DNA of 64,000 nt from the NCBI GenBank assembly GCA_012295225.1, contig WMKK01000019.1, positions 124,001-188,000 on the forward strand, given 5' to 3'. Shown in pieces: positions 19,701 to 30,694 of the stretch. Position 1 is the first letter of the stretch. Each line of letters starts with the position of its first letter. Below the pieces are notes generated by a model. The model saw only the letters and a list, made by a program, of their open reading frames with translations, searched no databases and had not been told where the DNA came from. Both the position numbers and the translations under genes were made by a program. Source of the DNA: Ostreococcus mediterraneus. Its lineage: Eukaryota > Chlorophyta > Mamiellophyceae > Mamiellales > Bathycoccaceae.

Positions 19701-22628
19701 ATGAGCGTGATGCGACAGGGCGTGACGGTGTTTAGAAAACTACATGCATGGGGCGAAAATAAGCACGGAGAGCTCGGACTTGGACAGGTACGTGAAAACA
19801 GTTCTCGTTACGAGAAAAGCAGCGAGACGACGGTTGCGTACGTACTAACCGTAGTTTTGTCGGGCGTTGAATCTCACAGGGCCAAGCGCTGAGTTCGTGC
19901 AACGATACTGAAATAGTTGAACTTGGATGGGACCTCGATGGTACGTGGAGCATTGCGTGTATGGTAAAGTCCTGAACTCGTTTGCGCAGGGACACTGAGT
20001 CGCGTCAGTGCCAGTCTGAACCACGCCGTGGCGCTCACGGCTGAGGGTGCGTTGTATGCATGGGGAAACAATCTATGCGGGCAGCTTGGATTAGGAGACC
20101 TGGTGAATCGATACACACCGACGAAGATCGATGGATTAAGTGGCGTGCGGATAGTGGAAGTTGCCGTAGGCGTCGAACACACGTTGGCGCTCGCGAGCGA
20201 CGGTCGCCTGTACGCCTTTGGTTGCAACAGTCGAGGATCACTCGGACTCGGCTCTAGCGCTCTCGGGACGATTTCACAGCCTACAATAGTGAGCACGCCG
20301 GAAACGTTCGTCAAAGTAGCCGCAGGGTCTCTACACAGCGTCGGGCTCACCGCTTCGGGCGCGGTGTACACCTGGGGCGCAAACGACCAAGGACAGCTCG
20401 GTACGTCGTCTTCGTTCGTGAAACGTCGCGTGACACCGAGGACGATGACATGATAGTAATACTGATTGCTTTGAAATAGGTTTGGGTGGCTGCACTACTC
20501 CTGGAGGACCGGGAAACGACCCTTGTTTGAACGATGTCTACGTGGTACGTTGTTTACATACTTCTCGACAGTTGAATTATATTAATTAATTAATTGTAGC
20601 CAACAAAGGTGACGTTGACAAACACAGGCGCAGCGTTACCGCAAATGAAATTAATTGCTGCTGGCGGTGGCCAAGTTGCAACGGGTTCGCGGCACTTATC
20701 GCAAGGAGGACACACGCTCGCCGTCACGACAGGAGATGAAGTGTACGCATGGGGAGATAATTTTCACGGGCAACTAGGTAAGGATCAGAGCAGTATCCAG
20801 AGATATCATGATTGCTGATGATTACGCAGGCATTAAACAAACGTACAATCTAATTATTGGGACTTCTAGTTACACTCCGAATACGGTACGATGAACTTTT
20901 CAAAATGAACAAATTAATTAATTAACGAATTAATTACAGTACGACACAACGACGGGTTTATACTACAACCGTCACGAATTACCTACTAAATCGGAACCAT
21001 TTTCGATCGACGTGATCTCTGGTACATTCGTAGAAGTCGGCAAGCCTACAGTGCCAACAATCACGCAAATAGAAGCTGGTTCTTTTCACTCAATGATGCT
21101 CGTGTCGACTGGAGAAATATTTGCATGGGGAGACAATTTTTACGGTCAAATCGGCATAGGATATGTTTCAAGCAACTCCGAACCCACTCAGTATTACGTT
21201 TCACGAAATTACGATGAACCAGAGATGATTGACGAGCCGAAACGCATTAAAAAGTTTGATTTTACGTCTGTCGAGGCTGATTCAAATTCGGCGTTAATTA
21301 ATTACACAATCACGGGGTACGTTCTACTGCGAATTAATTCCCAATACATCAGCATCATATCCAGAGTTATATTAACGTTGTGTTTGCAGGAAAATTTTCG
21401 ACGAAAACAACGCAACGTTCACTCAGGTGCGAAACATGGCCGGCGATAATTAATTGTTTTATGAATTAATCGTGTCAACGCACTTGGTACTGACAAAAGC
21501 GTCCTTAATTCCCGCATAGATTTCTGCCGGTGGCTACACCTCAATGGCAATTACATCGACAAACAAATTATTCATATGGTACGTCTCGAGCCGATTCGTG
21601 AGGCGCCATAAGTGTCAAGTCTTCGATTTCGTTCGCTGGCGTGCCAGTGCTCATCGCTGACATGTATTATTTTTCATGGCCACAGGGGTATCAACGCAGA
21701 AGGCCAATTAGGAACGTGTGGGTGTGGCGGGTGTGCGAAATACGGTGCAGCAGACCAGGGCACTTGCACTACCCCTGGCTCTACGGCGCCGTGCCAGTGT
21801 TCTTGCGGAGGTATCGGCACGTGTGTCTTTGTCGCCGGTTCCGCGGCGAACAACTTCAATCCGGTCAACCAAGGCGAATGTAAGAGTACCGTAGCAGAGT
21901 GTGATTGCGAAGGTATTATGACAGGAACGTTAGATAGCATGGACGAGCCGATGATGTCTGATCTTCATCTATCGCCTAACGCATTTAGTGACGCAGTGCA
22001 CGCGAGCGCTGGTGGCGGTGGCATTTATGCCATAACAGAGTCGGTGTGTAAAGATGACGCCGATGGGGTGGTCTGCTCTGGTGCTGGTACTTGCCAAGCA
22101 GACGGAACGTGCGCGTGTAATGCTGGTACTGGAGGTGATACTTGTCAAAACGTGTGCCCGCAAGCCTCGGATGCTGACGAAGCGATGCTTAACAACCTCG
22201 GCGTTCTCAACGACCCCATTGCTGGTAAAGATTGTGCTGGCCACGGCGTGTGCGATGCATACACGGCACTTTGTATCTGTGACGAGGGATATTACGGTCC
22301 CAAGTGTGCGCTCATTTGTGCCGTAGACGAAGGTGGTCGCACGTGCTCTGGAAATGGCACATGCGCGTACAACGTCGGCACGTCCTCGATGCCGTATTGC
22401 GAGTGCGAGCGCTCTCAGGACCCCGCGTGGTGCGCGGCCCGTGGCATACAAATCCATCCAGAAGGATGGTGCAGTTATCATGGTGGTGACGCATACGGTG
22501 GTTTCACCGCGTGCTACGTCGCTGGTCAATGCGGCACGTGTCAAAGTCCAGGAGCGCCGCGCGCCTCTGCGACATTTGCCTTGGTTTTCATCCTCGCCTT
22601 TGTCGTCTTCTTATTCATCGATGCGTAA
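19701..22628 (+). CDS. RCC1-repeat protein with Cys-rich EGF-like region and C-terminal membrane helix
   Basis: Nine exons fit: 19701-19791, 19990-20400, 20480-20544, 20600-20777, 20830-20885, 20940-21316, 21390-21426, 21520-21578, 21686-22628; total 2217 bases, 738 aa, one frame. The exon 1 donor is the least certain. RCC1 blades are clear: HAWGENKHGELGLG, YAWGNNLCGQLGLGD, YAFGCNSRGSLGLG, YTWGANDQGQLG, YAWGDNFHGQLG, FAWGDNFYGQIG, FIWGINAEGQLG. Exon 9 continues into cysteine-rich EGF/tenascin-like segments (CSGAGTCQADGTCACNAG, CAGHGVCDAYTALCICDEGYYG, CSGNGTCAYN) and ends with a hydrophobic helix ATFALVFILAFVVFLFI. That makes a secreted or membrane-anchored protein likely, yet no signal peptide is seen, so a 5' exon may be missing. 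Several introns are only 52-55 bases and very AT-rich (TTAATTAATTAA). Confidence 0.82.
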
Positions 22629-22887
22629 AACGTCAACGTCGTCGTGTCGGCTGCGCGCATATGTAATATCAAAACCCATCTATTATGCTGTAATGTAGAC
22701 ACGTGCGCATCCATCTATCCATCTATCCATCCATTCAACCCAATCCGCGTACGCGCGCTCGCTCGTGCGCCGCCGACGACAGTGCCCCTCTCACGCGTTG
22801 ACAGTGCACGACACATACGGACGCCCTTGCAACGACGGACGACCGACGAGACGGCGGGTGTAGTACGCGCGCGCGTCTCCACGTTCG

Positions 22888-25761
22888 ATGCCGCTCATGT
22901 CCCCGTCGTCTCCGTTCCGTCGCACCGGCACCGACGCCGACGACGTTGGCTTTGACCGTTCAGGGGCACGACCGTCGTCGTCCCCATCGTCGTCGTCTTT
23001 TGTATCGCCCCGAAGACCTACGACGACGGCGAACGCGGTGACGCGAGACCGATCGTCATCGCGTCACGGTGCGTCGTCGAGCGCGGGTGCGGGCACGGGA
23101 ATCACTCGCCTGAGCGGTGTCCCGTCGTCGGGGGCGCCGGCGGGGGCGTCCAAGTTGGAGCTCACGTTGAGCGCGGTGACGTCGTGCGAGGAGCTCGCTC
23201 GAGTGCTCGATGGTGGACAACGACAACGCACGGGAGGGAACGTGAAAGATGCGGCGAAGACTATCGATGTCGTCGAGCACGTGTTGAAACGGAATCGAGA
23301 AAACTTGAGAGAGTTTTTTAGTACGTGTTTTCAGGCGATTTTGTGTGAGATTTTTAGTTTTGAAGGCGGCGGACAGTCCACGAATGGGTGGATGAATGGT
23401 GCATTTAACGCCAGTGAACGAGAAATGCGAGAGTTGTTGGAGTTTTTATCTCCACAAGGGACGTTTATGCGAGCCATGGTGGCGGCGGATTCGGATAAAC
23501 TCGTGCAATTCGCGTTTCCCGTCGATCGACTCCCCGAACGCACGCAACGCTTGTTACAAACTGAATCGGGAGCGATGTCGTTGAATCGCTCGCCGCCGTA
23601 CGCTGGATGCATCAAACGTGATAGCATGGGGAAGTATCAAGTGCATCTTGGGTTGTATCAGTACTTTATGTTCTGGACTGCATATTTTGCCATGCGCCCG
23701 GGCGCGCGCCGCGGACACGCCACGCACCAGTCATCTTTTGGTTTGGGGACGCGTTCGTCGCCTTACAAGAGCGCTGGTGGCCTCGGAGGCGGTTCGTTTA
23801 GTAGCCCGAGTGGAGCATTCTTAGGTGGTCAATGGCCATCCACCCCGCTTTCGATACACCGATCGACGACGACAAAGGTACACCCGTATCGCGAGTTGTT
23901 GCTCACGCATTTGAAACACTTTCTCCCGCGCGCCGCGCCCGGAAAGGAGTGGAGCAAGGTGGATTTGGGTAACACCGCACAAGGTGAATTGTTGGTGAGT
24001 ATTTTGACAGAATTTTGGATGCCCGTGGATGATTCGCGTGCGCAATCGAGCGACGTCACGCGCTCGAGTTCGCCATTTAGAAATTTACCATCCATGAGTC
24101 GCGTCGTCGACGCCGCGATGCGGCAAAACGGCATGACTCCGCCTCGAGCGGCGGCGCCTGAATCGCGACGTCGGTACACGTACAATCCACCCGCTGTGGA
24201 TCACGTGAATGCAGTGACGCTGTTGATCACGTACTTGTTTGCTGAATTACCCGATAGACAAATGGAGAACATGGATGGTACAAAGGGACTCGACGTCGCG
24301 CGAGACATCGTACAGCGGCCATTGTACTACTTTTTACACGACGCCTTTACGCAGTGGCCCACGGAGAGCATGACGAGTTTGGGACCCGTGGTGACGCTTT
24401 GGGTGTCGTATTTCGCACCATGGTGTGCGAAATTCCCGGAATCTCAAAGCAAGGCGCCAGTGTCCAAACGTGGAGGGTCGCCGTCGCGGATCTTGACGTC
24501 GCCGCTGTCCAAAATGCCCACGGCGTCGTCGAGCAACGCGGCGCCTGAGCCAGACTACGACGCCGCTTTACTTCCGATTGGTAAAGAATACAAGTTTGAT
24601 GAGAAAGTAGAAGATACTCCTGGAAAGTATTCACACATTCGACACGTGTTCAAGAACATTCCATTCTATCACGAGTTGATGAAACATTTCTTGGAGTTGT
24701 GCTGCAAACGCGTTCCGTTGGATGCCGAGGGTACGGCGTCGGCTTTGCTCATCGCGCTTCAACCGCTCGCATCAGCGCCGGCGTTGTTGAAATTGTTAGA
24801 ATCCGTTGAAGAAGGCTATGCAGAGTTCTTGCTTGATCCGTTCAAAGGAACGTTGAAGACCATGCAAGCCAGAGAAGAGTCGGTGGCGTCGAGGGAGTCG
24901 TACTACCCCCTCATGCGTTCGCAACTTCAAGAATGGGAACCCGAGGAGGTATCTGCGATTGGTGGCCCTCCTGGGACACCAAACGGCACCCCTGGCGCAT
25001 TCGCTACGCCGGTGAGTAAATGGCAAGGTGCTGCTGCTCGATTAGCGGCGAATCGAGTGAGTGAATCGAGCAAGGACAAGTCTGTGTCTGGGCACTTACG
25101 CATGTTTTCATCCGAGGCGGATGGATTGGCGCAAGTCGCCATCGCGCTCATTCATCGACTCGAGCGCGACTCCACGCAAGTTCCAACGTCTCACCCTCTC
25201 CGCAAGAGCGTGCCCAACTTTCGCAAGGCGAGTTTCACGGTGTTTAGATTGGAGAGATTTCGCGACACGCCATACTTGAAGAGTCCGGCGGCGGCCAAGT
25301 ACGTCGATACAGACTCTGGCGAACGTCCTGGATGGGCTTCGGGACGGCGAAGTGCGAGAGAAATGTATAAGGGAGATTGGATGCAACGACCAATCGGTGC
25401 GAACGAGTTTGCGCCTTTGGTATCTTTGCTTTTGATGCTTTCGAGGTTCCTCAATAGAAAGTTACGCCTCGACGGCGCCGCAGGCGAGGGCGCGAAGGGG
25501 CGCGTCACCGTCGGTGAATTGAAACAGTTGGCGGAGGGTGCATGGACGATATCTCAGCGCGTGAAGCGGGACAATGTTGTTCTAGGATACGCTGTATCGC
25601 TCTTGGCCGTTCTAGAGGCGCTTACCGTGGGTTTATTCCGTAGTCGCGGGCTGACGATCAATTTGCGCCCGCTCGCGGAGTATCAAATGCTCGCACTTCT
25701 CTTTGTCGCTTATTGGGTGCTGCGTTTTTTTCGCGCGCTTCTGTACATCGATTTAGACTGA
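22888..25761 (+). CDS. SMPD4-like protein (neutral sphingomyelinase 3 family)
   Basis: A 957-aa intronless protein. After a Ser-rich N-terminus comes a segment REFFSTCFQAILCEIFSFEG and then ADSDKLVQFAFPVDRLPERTQRLLQ, YAGCIKRDSMGKYQVHLGLYQYFMFW, which resemble the conserved core of the SMPD4 family, as does VDHVNAVTLLITYLF further on. A single C-terminal membrane helix (ALLFVAYWVLRFFRALLYI) fits the tail anchor of that family, which in animals sits in the ER and nuclear envelope. Whether family members are true sphingomyelinases is debated; only the family is claimed. Ser/Pro-rich loops at residues 280-320 and 520-550 look disordered. Confidence 0.75.
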   Translation: MPLMSPSSPFRRTGTDADDVGFDRSGARPSSSPSSSSFVSPRRPTTTANAVTRDRSSSRHGASSSAGAGTGITRLSGVPSSGAPAGASKLELTLSAVTSCEELARVLDGGQRQRTGGNVKDAAKTIDVVEHVLKRNRENLREFFSTCFQAILCEIFSFEGGGQSTNGWMNGAFNASEREMRELLEFLSPQGTFMRAMVAADSDKLVQFAFPVDRLPERTQRLLQTESGAMSLNRSPPYAGCIKRDSMGKYQVHLGLYQYFMFWTAYFAMRPGARRGHATHQSSFGLGTRSSPYKSAGGLGGGSFSSPSGAFLGGQWPSTPLSIHRSTTTKVHPYRELLLTHLKHFLPRAAPGKEWSKVDLGNTAQGELLVSILTEFWMPVDDSRAQSSDVTRSSSPFRNLPSMSRVVDAAMRQNGMTPPRAAAPESRRRYTYNPPAVDHVNAVTLLITYLFAELPDRQMENMDGTKGLDVARDIVQRPLYYFLHDAFTQWPTESMTSLGPVVTLWVSYFAPWCAKFPESQSKAPVSKRGGSPSRILTSPLSKMPTASSSNAAPEPDYDAALLPIGKEYKFDEKVEDTPGKYSHIRHVFKNIPFYHELMKHFLELCCKRVPLDAEGTASALLIALQPLASAPALLKLLESVEEGYAEFLLDPFKGTLKTMQAREESVASRESYYPLMRSQLQEWEPEEVSAIGGPPGTPNGTPGAFATPVSKWQGAAARLAANRVSESSKDKSVSGHLRMFSSEADGLAQVAIALIHRLERDSTQVPTSHPLRKSVPNFRKASFTVFRLERFRDTPYLKSPAAAKYVDTDSGERPGWASGRRSAREMYKGDWMQRPIGANEFAPLVSLLLMLSRFLNRKLRLDGAAGEGAKGRVTVGELKQLAEGAWTISQRVKRDNVVLGYAVSLLAVLEALTVGLFRSRGLTINLRPLAEYQMLALLFVAYWVLRFFRALLYIDLD

Positions 25762-25833
25762 TTGAAATTCTACGTGACGATTGATGATGCGTGCAATGTC
25801 TTTGCTACTAATTTCTCTACACACTATGCTACG

Positions 25834-27110
25834 CTATGTACTTGCCTCCTCCGTGTTGCGACGCCAGAATTGCAAGCGGCGTAACAACGGCGTCTTGTTT
25901 TTCTTCGCGGGATCTTCTGGCGGTGGAGGCACGTAGCGCTCCTTGGTTTCCTTGTAAAAAATATACACCAGCTGTCTAAACCCGAGAGTGAAGAAAAAGC
26001 TCAGCGTGAGCCCGCACATGAGGAGCACGATTGTCGCCGAACGTTCAGACGACGATCCAACTTGCCACACGCGGTCAAACGCCGAGCCGCTAAAAAAGCC
26101 CTGCGCGACGTCGCCAACCGTCGTCGCAGTCGTCGATGACGCAACCTCGGGAGGTAATAACAACTGAGGTAAAGTCGGCACGACGACGGCGAACGCACCA
26201 ATGACGCCACCGACCATAATAGACGCCACGGTGGAGCACAAAAACGCCGTCTTCATGAGCAGCACGCGATAGCCGTACATGAGCTCTTGCGAACGCTTGA
26301 GCGCCTCACCGCTCGTCTTTTGCTCGAGCACCAGCACCGGTCCAGCCACGGCGTAATCAAGTAAACGAATGAGTCCAAGATACGGCACTGGAATCGTCAG
26401 CACCGAGTTCCAAAGAATCGACACCACGCGCCTGAAATCGAGCGTCAACAACGCCTTGCACGTCGCAAACGTCCCTCGAAGCTCGCCCGTGGCAATCTTC
26501 ACCGTCGCCCGTCGCACGGCGTTTGTTTTAAGATCTCGCCAATCACACCCTTCATCATCACCCCGTGCACTCCCTCTCATCACCGCCACGCGCACGAACA
26601 TGGAACACATAAACTTCCAGAGCGCCACGACGAGCGTAAACGCCGCCGCCACGAGCGGAATCGTGTGCGCGTGCGCCAACGCGAGCGCAAACGTCCCACC
26701 CAAATTCAACGTCTGTGCCCACGCCCCAGCCACCAACGTCAGCATCACACTCAACGGCGCGTCTCGTATGGTATATTCCATCACGCGCAGCGTCAACGCG
26801 CGCGCCGTCAAGCGCGTCGGCGCGCGCCCCGTCCCGACCTCGACCTCGTCGGCGCTCTCGCCCGCCTCTGACGCGCGCGCCCGCGCGATCGCCCACCGCC
26901 TCGACCTCGACCTCGACCTCGACCTCGACCTCGTCGTCGTCCCGAACGACGTCACCCCGGTGGTGACCATCCACGCGCGCCCCACGCGCGCGGTCGCGTT
27001 CGCCGCGCCCCTGTCGACCACGCCATCGCATCGGCGCCGCGCGCACCCTCGTCCTCGACGCATCGTCCTCGTCGCTCTCGTCGCTCTCGTCGATAGCGAT
27101 AGCGATACGA

Positions 27111-27143
<33 letters not shown>

Positions 27144-27159
27144 GTGACGACGCCATCAT
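25834..27159 (-). CDS. Multi-pass membrane protein, probably plastid, unknown function
   Basis: A 441-aa protein. The first 90 residues are Ser/Arg-rich, consistent with a plastid transit peptide, and include an RSRSRSRSRR run encoded by a CGACCT repeat. The rest shows about five to six hydrophobic segments: DAPLSVMLTLVAGAW, HTIPLVAAAFTLVVALWKFM, VVSILWNSVLTIPVPYLGLI, AFLCSTVASIMVGGVIGAFAVVV, IVLLMCGLTLSFFFTLGF. A conserved-looking motif LLDYAVAGPVLVLEQKTSGEALKRS follows the central helix. I do not recognise the family. The open frame begins with GTG at 27165; the ATG at 27159 is taken. Confidence 0.7.
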
Positions 27160-27868
27160 CGCCACTTCGTCGTGCCTTCGCGTGCTCGCTCGCGTGCTCT
27201 CTCGCGCGTCGTCGTCGTCTGTCGTCGGTCGTCGATCGACAGTCGACTGATTGGACGTGGCTTAAACCCTAAGGGTTGAGCCGGCGCGTGCTCCGCGTCC
27301 CCGGTCCCCCCGTGCGAGGGCGTTCGTCATCGTGTAGGTGTCGCGTCACGGCGGGTCTTTCGTCGTATGTACACTATAGCAAAGTTGGTATATACTCGTC
27401 CATAAGGACCGTTCAGGATCACCTCCACGCGGGGTGTCGTCGGACGACTATTACACAGCGCGAGGGGCACGAGCGAGCGAGCGAGCGACCTGAAATATGC
27501 CACGTGGCACCTCTCGCACACCCCGACGTCGCGACCGCACGGATGGGTTCGATGGGTTCACGATCGATCGATGGGATCGATCGATCGATGGGTTCGATCG
27601 ATCGATCGATGGGTTCGCGCCGTGCGTCGCATCGAGGCGCGGCGACGGACGGCGACGGACGACGGGAACGACGGGAGACGCGCGCGCGCGTGCGTGTGTG
27701 TGTGTTACGCGCCTCGTTCGAGACGCCACGAGCGCGAGCGCGAGCGCGAGCGCGACCGTCGTCGTCGCCGCCGTCGTCGTCGCGCGCGCGCCGTCTCGGC
27801 GTGGCGCGCCCTCGGTCCACGGTTGGAGTCGTTTGAATTCCATCCACCCATCGCGCGTCGTCGGGATC
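27160..27868. other. Intergenic region with ATCGATGG-type repeats
   Basis: No gene. A palindromic telo-box AAACCCTAAGGGTT lies at 27264-27277. From 27540 to 27620 GATCGATCGATGGG and GGGTTCGATGGGTTC motifs repeat, a short local microsatellite. GAGCGAGCGAGCGA occurs at about 27471. It serves as the shared divergent promoter of the membrane protein and the securin candidate. Confidence 0.55.
27264..27277. promoter_or_regulatory. Palindromic telo-box AAACCCTAAGGGTT
   Basis: Perfect palindrome built of two opposed telo-box halves in a divergent promoter. Seen directly; regulatory role inferred from plant telo-boxes. Confidence 0.45.
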
Positions 27869-28783
27869 ATGGATGTGCAACGCGGCGGCGCGAGCGCGGG
27901 GTTCGTGAGAACGACGACGCAGGATGAAAACGCACACGCGATGATGCATAGATCGGGGAAGGATGGCGCACTCCGCGTCGGGGGTGGAAGCGCGAGCGCG
28001 AACCGCGCGCCCGGGTCGACGGTGACGAAAGGGTTGGGGGGGAAGACGTTTGGGGCGACGACGGGGACGGGGGCGACGCAGGCGACGCAGGCGACGCGGA
28101 GTGCGTTGGGGAATATTACGAATAAAGGGTTGAGTGCGCGCGGTGGTGCGTCGGCGGTGGCGGTGGCGCCGACGCCGACGAGGTCGGTGAAGGGGCAGCG
28201 GGCCAAGGCGAAGGCGCCCGCGCCGGCGCTCGAGGCGCCCGCGCCGGCGTTGGCTTCGAGCGTGGACGACGACGCGGGTTTGGAACGCGTTCGAGCGACG
28301 ATTGCGCCGGAAGAGTTGGCGAATATTCGCGCTAGGGCGGAAATGTATGCCGATGAATCGGATGATATCGAATATTTTGGCAAGACGCACGAGGAGCAAG
28401 CAAAGGAGGAGCGGGCGCGCGAACGCGCCGCGGTTGAGGAGCGCGTTCGGGAATTCTTGGCGAATGCCGCCGCGGCGGCGAGCTACGACGCCAACTTTGG
28501 GACGACGACATCGATGGATGATAAAAACGAGTCATTACGGGCGTCGATTAAAAATTTATCCTTGAAGGCGAGTTTCACGAGCGACGGCGGCGGCGGCGGC
28601 GGTTTCAACGCCGACGGCGAGGACGATGTGATGGATGATTTGTGTAACTTTATGAGCCCGACGAAAATTCCAGGGATGTTCGATGACGACGATGATGTCG
28701 ACGACGTTTTGTTTGGCGGCCGACCGGGTGTTGATGATTTGGCCTATCTCGACGAGGAACTCGACGCCATGCTCGCGGATTAA
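27869..28783 (+). CDS. Securin-like candidate (D-box protein)
   Basis: A 304-aa unstructured protein with no classic domain. Residues 77-85 read RSALGNITN, a perfect destruction box (RxxLxxxxN) of the form seen in mitotic APC/C substrates. Mid-protein is ESDDIEYFGKTHEE (Asp165-Phe170 and on), similar to the acidic I-E-x-F/Y-x segment with which securins occupy the separase active site. The C-terminus is strongly acidic (DDDDDVDDVLFGG, YLDEELDAML). The order D-box, basic Ala/Lys-rich linker, DIEYF and acidic tail is the layout of securin/PATRONUS-type proteins, which diverge fast. Assignment is inference; other D-box proteins are possible. The frame is open further upstream (27497) but with Arg-rich low-complexity sequence; the ATG at 27869 is preferred. 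Confidence 0.55.
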   Translation: MDVQRGGASAGFVRTTTQDENAHAMMHRSGKDGALRVGGGSASANRAPGSTVTKGLGGKTFGATTGTGATQATQATRSALGNITNKGLSARGGASAVAVAPTPTRSVKGQRAKAKAPAPALEAPAPALASSVDDDAGLERVRATIAPEELANIRARAEMYADESDDIEYFGKTHEEQAKEERARERAAVEERVREFLANAAAAASYDANFGTTTSMDDKNESLRASIKNLSLKASFTSDGGGGGGFNADGEDDVMDDLCNFMSPTKIPGMFDDDDDVDDVLFGGRPGVDDLAYLDEELDAMLAD

Positions 28784-28997
28784 AAATGAAAAAGCCACGA
28801 CGGCGACGTACGACGCAATCTCTTTTTTTTAGCACCAGCACAACCGCGACGCAATTTTAGCACCCTTCTTTTTGACGCAGCGATGAAAACTTGAGACACG
28901 GTTTTCATTTAGAGGTCACTTCAAGGTTACACCAAGCGCCATGCGGATTGTTTGTAATACACCAAAAAATTAAAAATATCTACCTACCGGTAACCGT

Positions 28998-29017
28998 GCC
29001 TTATGATAACGTGGCCA
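28998..29017 (+). repeat. Left terminal inverted repeat of the 29-kb transposon
   Basis: Twenty bases, perfect inverse of 30695-30714. Confidence 0.88.
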
Positions 29018-29278
29018 TTTTTATCACGAACGACGCCCGACGAACGCGCGCGCAAAAATTAGCGAAGGTGACACGACTAGGGTTGTAAACATACTTTTTT
29101 GTTGTCGTCTTTCGATCGTGATGCGCTACAGACGCGTTTAAAGCGCTCGTGCGCCGTGTGAGCAGCTCATGCATTAAGTTGCCACAGTTGGAAAGATGAT
29201 TCCTTTGAAAGATTGGGGATTTCTCTTTCGGAGTTCTGCTCGCCCCGCGGCGCCGCGGGCACGTCGCTCCTTCCAACG

Positions 29279-30589
29279 TTACCGTTTCTTCGCTGTACCT
29301 GACCGTTTCCGCACGGGCCGATTCTTCTTGCGTGCCGGATCGCACCGAGCGCAACCGGTGCGGCTGTATCTGCAACGAGCACGACCACCAGTTTGTTTCG
29401 ATGTTTTTTGAATTTTCTCAGACTCTGTCGGCTTTTGGACGCGTCGACGCTTCGTCGACGGCGGTTTGGGGTCGAGTGCGTCTCCTAACGCCCCCTCAAC
29501 GTCTTCTATTGCCGTCTCATTATCAAGGTACCACCTTTGCATGTTCTCTGTCGTCGCCCAAGTCAGCCTGCTCGCCTCCACGATGTTGCACCTCTTCTTC
29601 TTCAACTTGTGTCGTTTAACGAAACCGGTGTACCATCCCTCTGTCGGCGCTTTGACGTCTTCGCCTCGTTCGTGCTTNAGTAACCCGTGGGCCGCGCGCA
29701 AGACGTCCTCCTTGAAGATGAGGTTGCAGTTGCTCAGGTGCACAGCAATTCCTTCTGCAAGAAATTCTTCACCTTCTCGCGAGAGCGACATCCTGTGCCA
29801 GCCGCGGTTGTTGAACGGCACGTACGCTTCTTCTAATGTGCAACCAAGTTTTAAGTCATTTTCCAATAGCTTTAGACACTTCCTGACCTGCTCGCGACTC
29901 GTTTTAGCTGGAACATCGTGCAACACGTTCCACTTGGTCACAGCGGCGCGCACCGACGCACGCGTTGTGTGAATTTCTTTCACCATGACGGCGAACTCTG
30001 CGGCGCATTGCTCTCGCGTTCGACTAGGCGCTGGTGTCGCCGGTGTCGCAGCAGCACTCGCACGCTTCTTCGTCGCTTGCTCGGCTTTCTTGTCGAGCTC
30101 ACACCTGAGTTGAAGTGAGGCAGAAATGATGAGTGCGTCAAGTTGGTCCGGTTTCGAATCAAATAGACGTTGCAACCTCATCACTGCGGCGTGCTCCTCG
30201 CGCTCCGTGTCGCCCGCGAGCTCGAATTTGCGCGCAGCCTGCTTCCACGTCGGCTTCCGTACGACTTCCGCGTCGTAGTCCCCCGCCACAGCGCCGTGAG
30301 CTTCTCTCCAAGCAACAGCGCGAATCGCGGCGTCATCGCTCCAGAAAGAGAGCCGTTTAGGCGCGATAGAAACAGGCGTTCTCGCGTTCAACGACGCCGT
30401 TATATCCCCTAGCGGTGTGCGTCGCACGCGCAGCGTGTACTTCCCGTTCGCATCCCGTGAGTTGCGGCGCGTTGTGGCGTTTTGAGTTGGTTGCGAAAAC
30501 ATCGTCCATTCGTCGCGATGTGTCGATTCATCCCAACATCGAATCTGGACGACGCGGGTGTCGCGGGCGCTCGCCGCCGACGCACGCAT
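29279..30589 (-). CDS. Transposon-encoded protein with Tc5/CENP-B-like DNA-binding region
   Basis: A 436-aa protein filling the transposon. The central part has helix-turn-helix character (TSREQVRKCLKLLENDLKLG) and a second motif HLSNCNLIFKEDVLRAAHG ... TEGWYTGFVKRHKLKK, which is the HTH_Tnp_Tc5/CENP-B signature W-x2-x-F-x-x-R-H. No downstream DDE domain follows. The tail is basic with cysteines (CRYSRTGCARC), somewhat like the CSRCHWKGGCVRC tail of the pogo element at 57-60 kb. Residues 57-68 contain RTPLGDITASLN, a destruction-box-like string that may be chance. One residue is unresolved. ATG at 30589 opens the frame. It could act in trans on related elements or as a host factor. Confidence 0.75.
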   Translation of the reverse strand: MRASAASARDTRVVQIRCWDESTHRDEWTMFSQPTQNATTRRNSRDANGKYTLRVRRTPLGDITASLNARTPVSIAPKRLSFWSDDAAIRAVAWREAHGAVAGDYDAEVVRKPTWKQAARKFELAGDTEREEHAAVMRLQRLFDSKPDQLDALIISASLQLRCELDKKAEQATKKRASAAATPATPAPSRTREQCAAEFAVMVKEIHTTRASVRAAVTKWNVLHDVPAKTSREQVRKCLKLLENDLKLGCTLEEAYVPFNNRGWHRMSLSREGEEFLAEGIAVHLSNCNLIFKEDVLRAAHGLXKHERGEDVKAPTEGWYTGFVKRHKLKKKRCNIVEASRLTWATTENMQRWYLDNETAIEDVEGALGDALDPKPPSTKRRRVQKPTESEKIQKTSKQTGGRARCRYSRTGCARCDPARKKNRPVRKRSGTAKKR

Positions 30590-30694
30590 ACGTCGAAATA
30601 GTGTCGACGATAAACATCTCCTTCGACGTCGACGTTCGCGTCGCTCGTTCGCGCGCGCGTCGACGATGTGAGTTACGTGGACACTTTAATACAC

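Noticed and set aside
27540-27620. GGGTTCGAT motifs suggesting tRNA B-boxes
   Set aside because: They are part of a GATCGATGG microsatellite; no cloverleaf can be drawn.
27419-28399. Two long overlapping minus-strand open frames
   Set aside because: Antisense to the securin candidate; Arg/Pro/Ala-rich composition typical of the reverse of GC-rich coding DNA.
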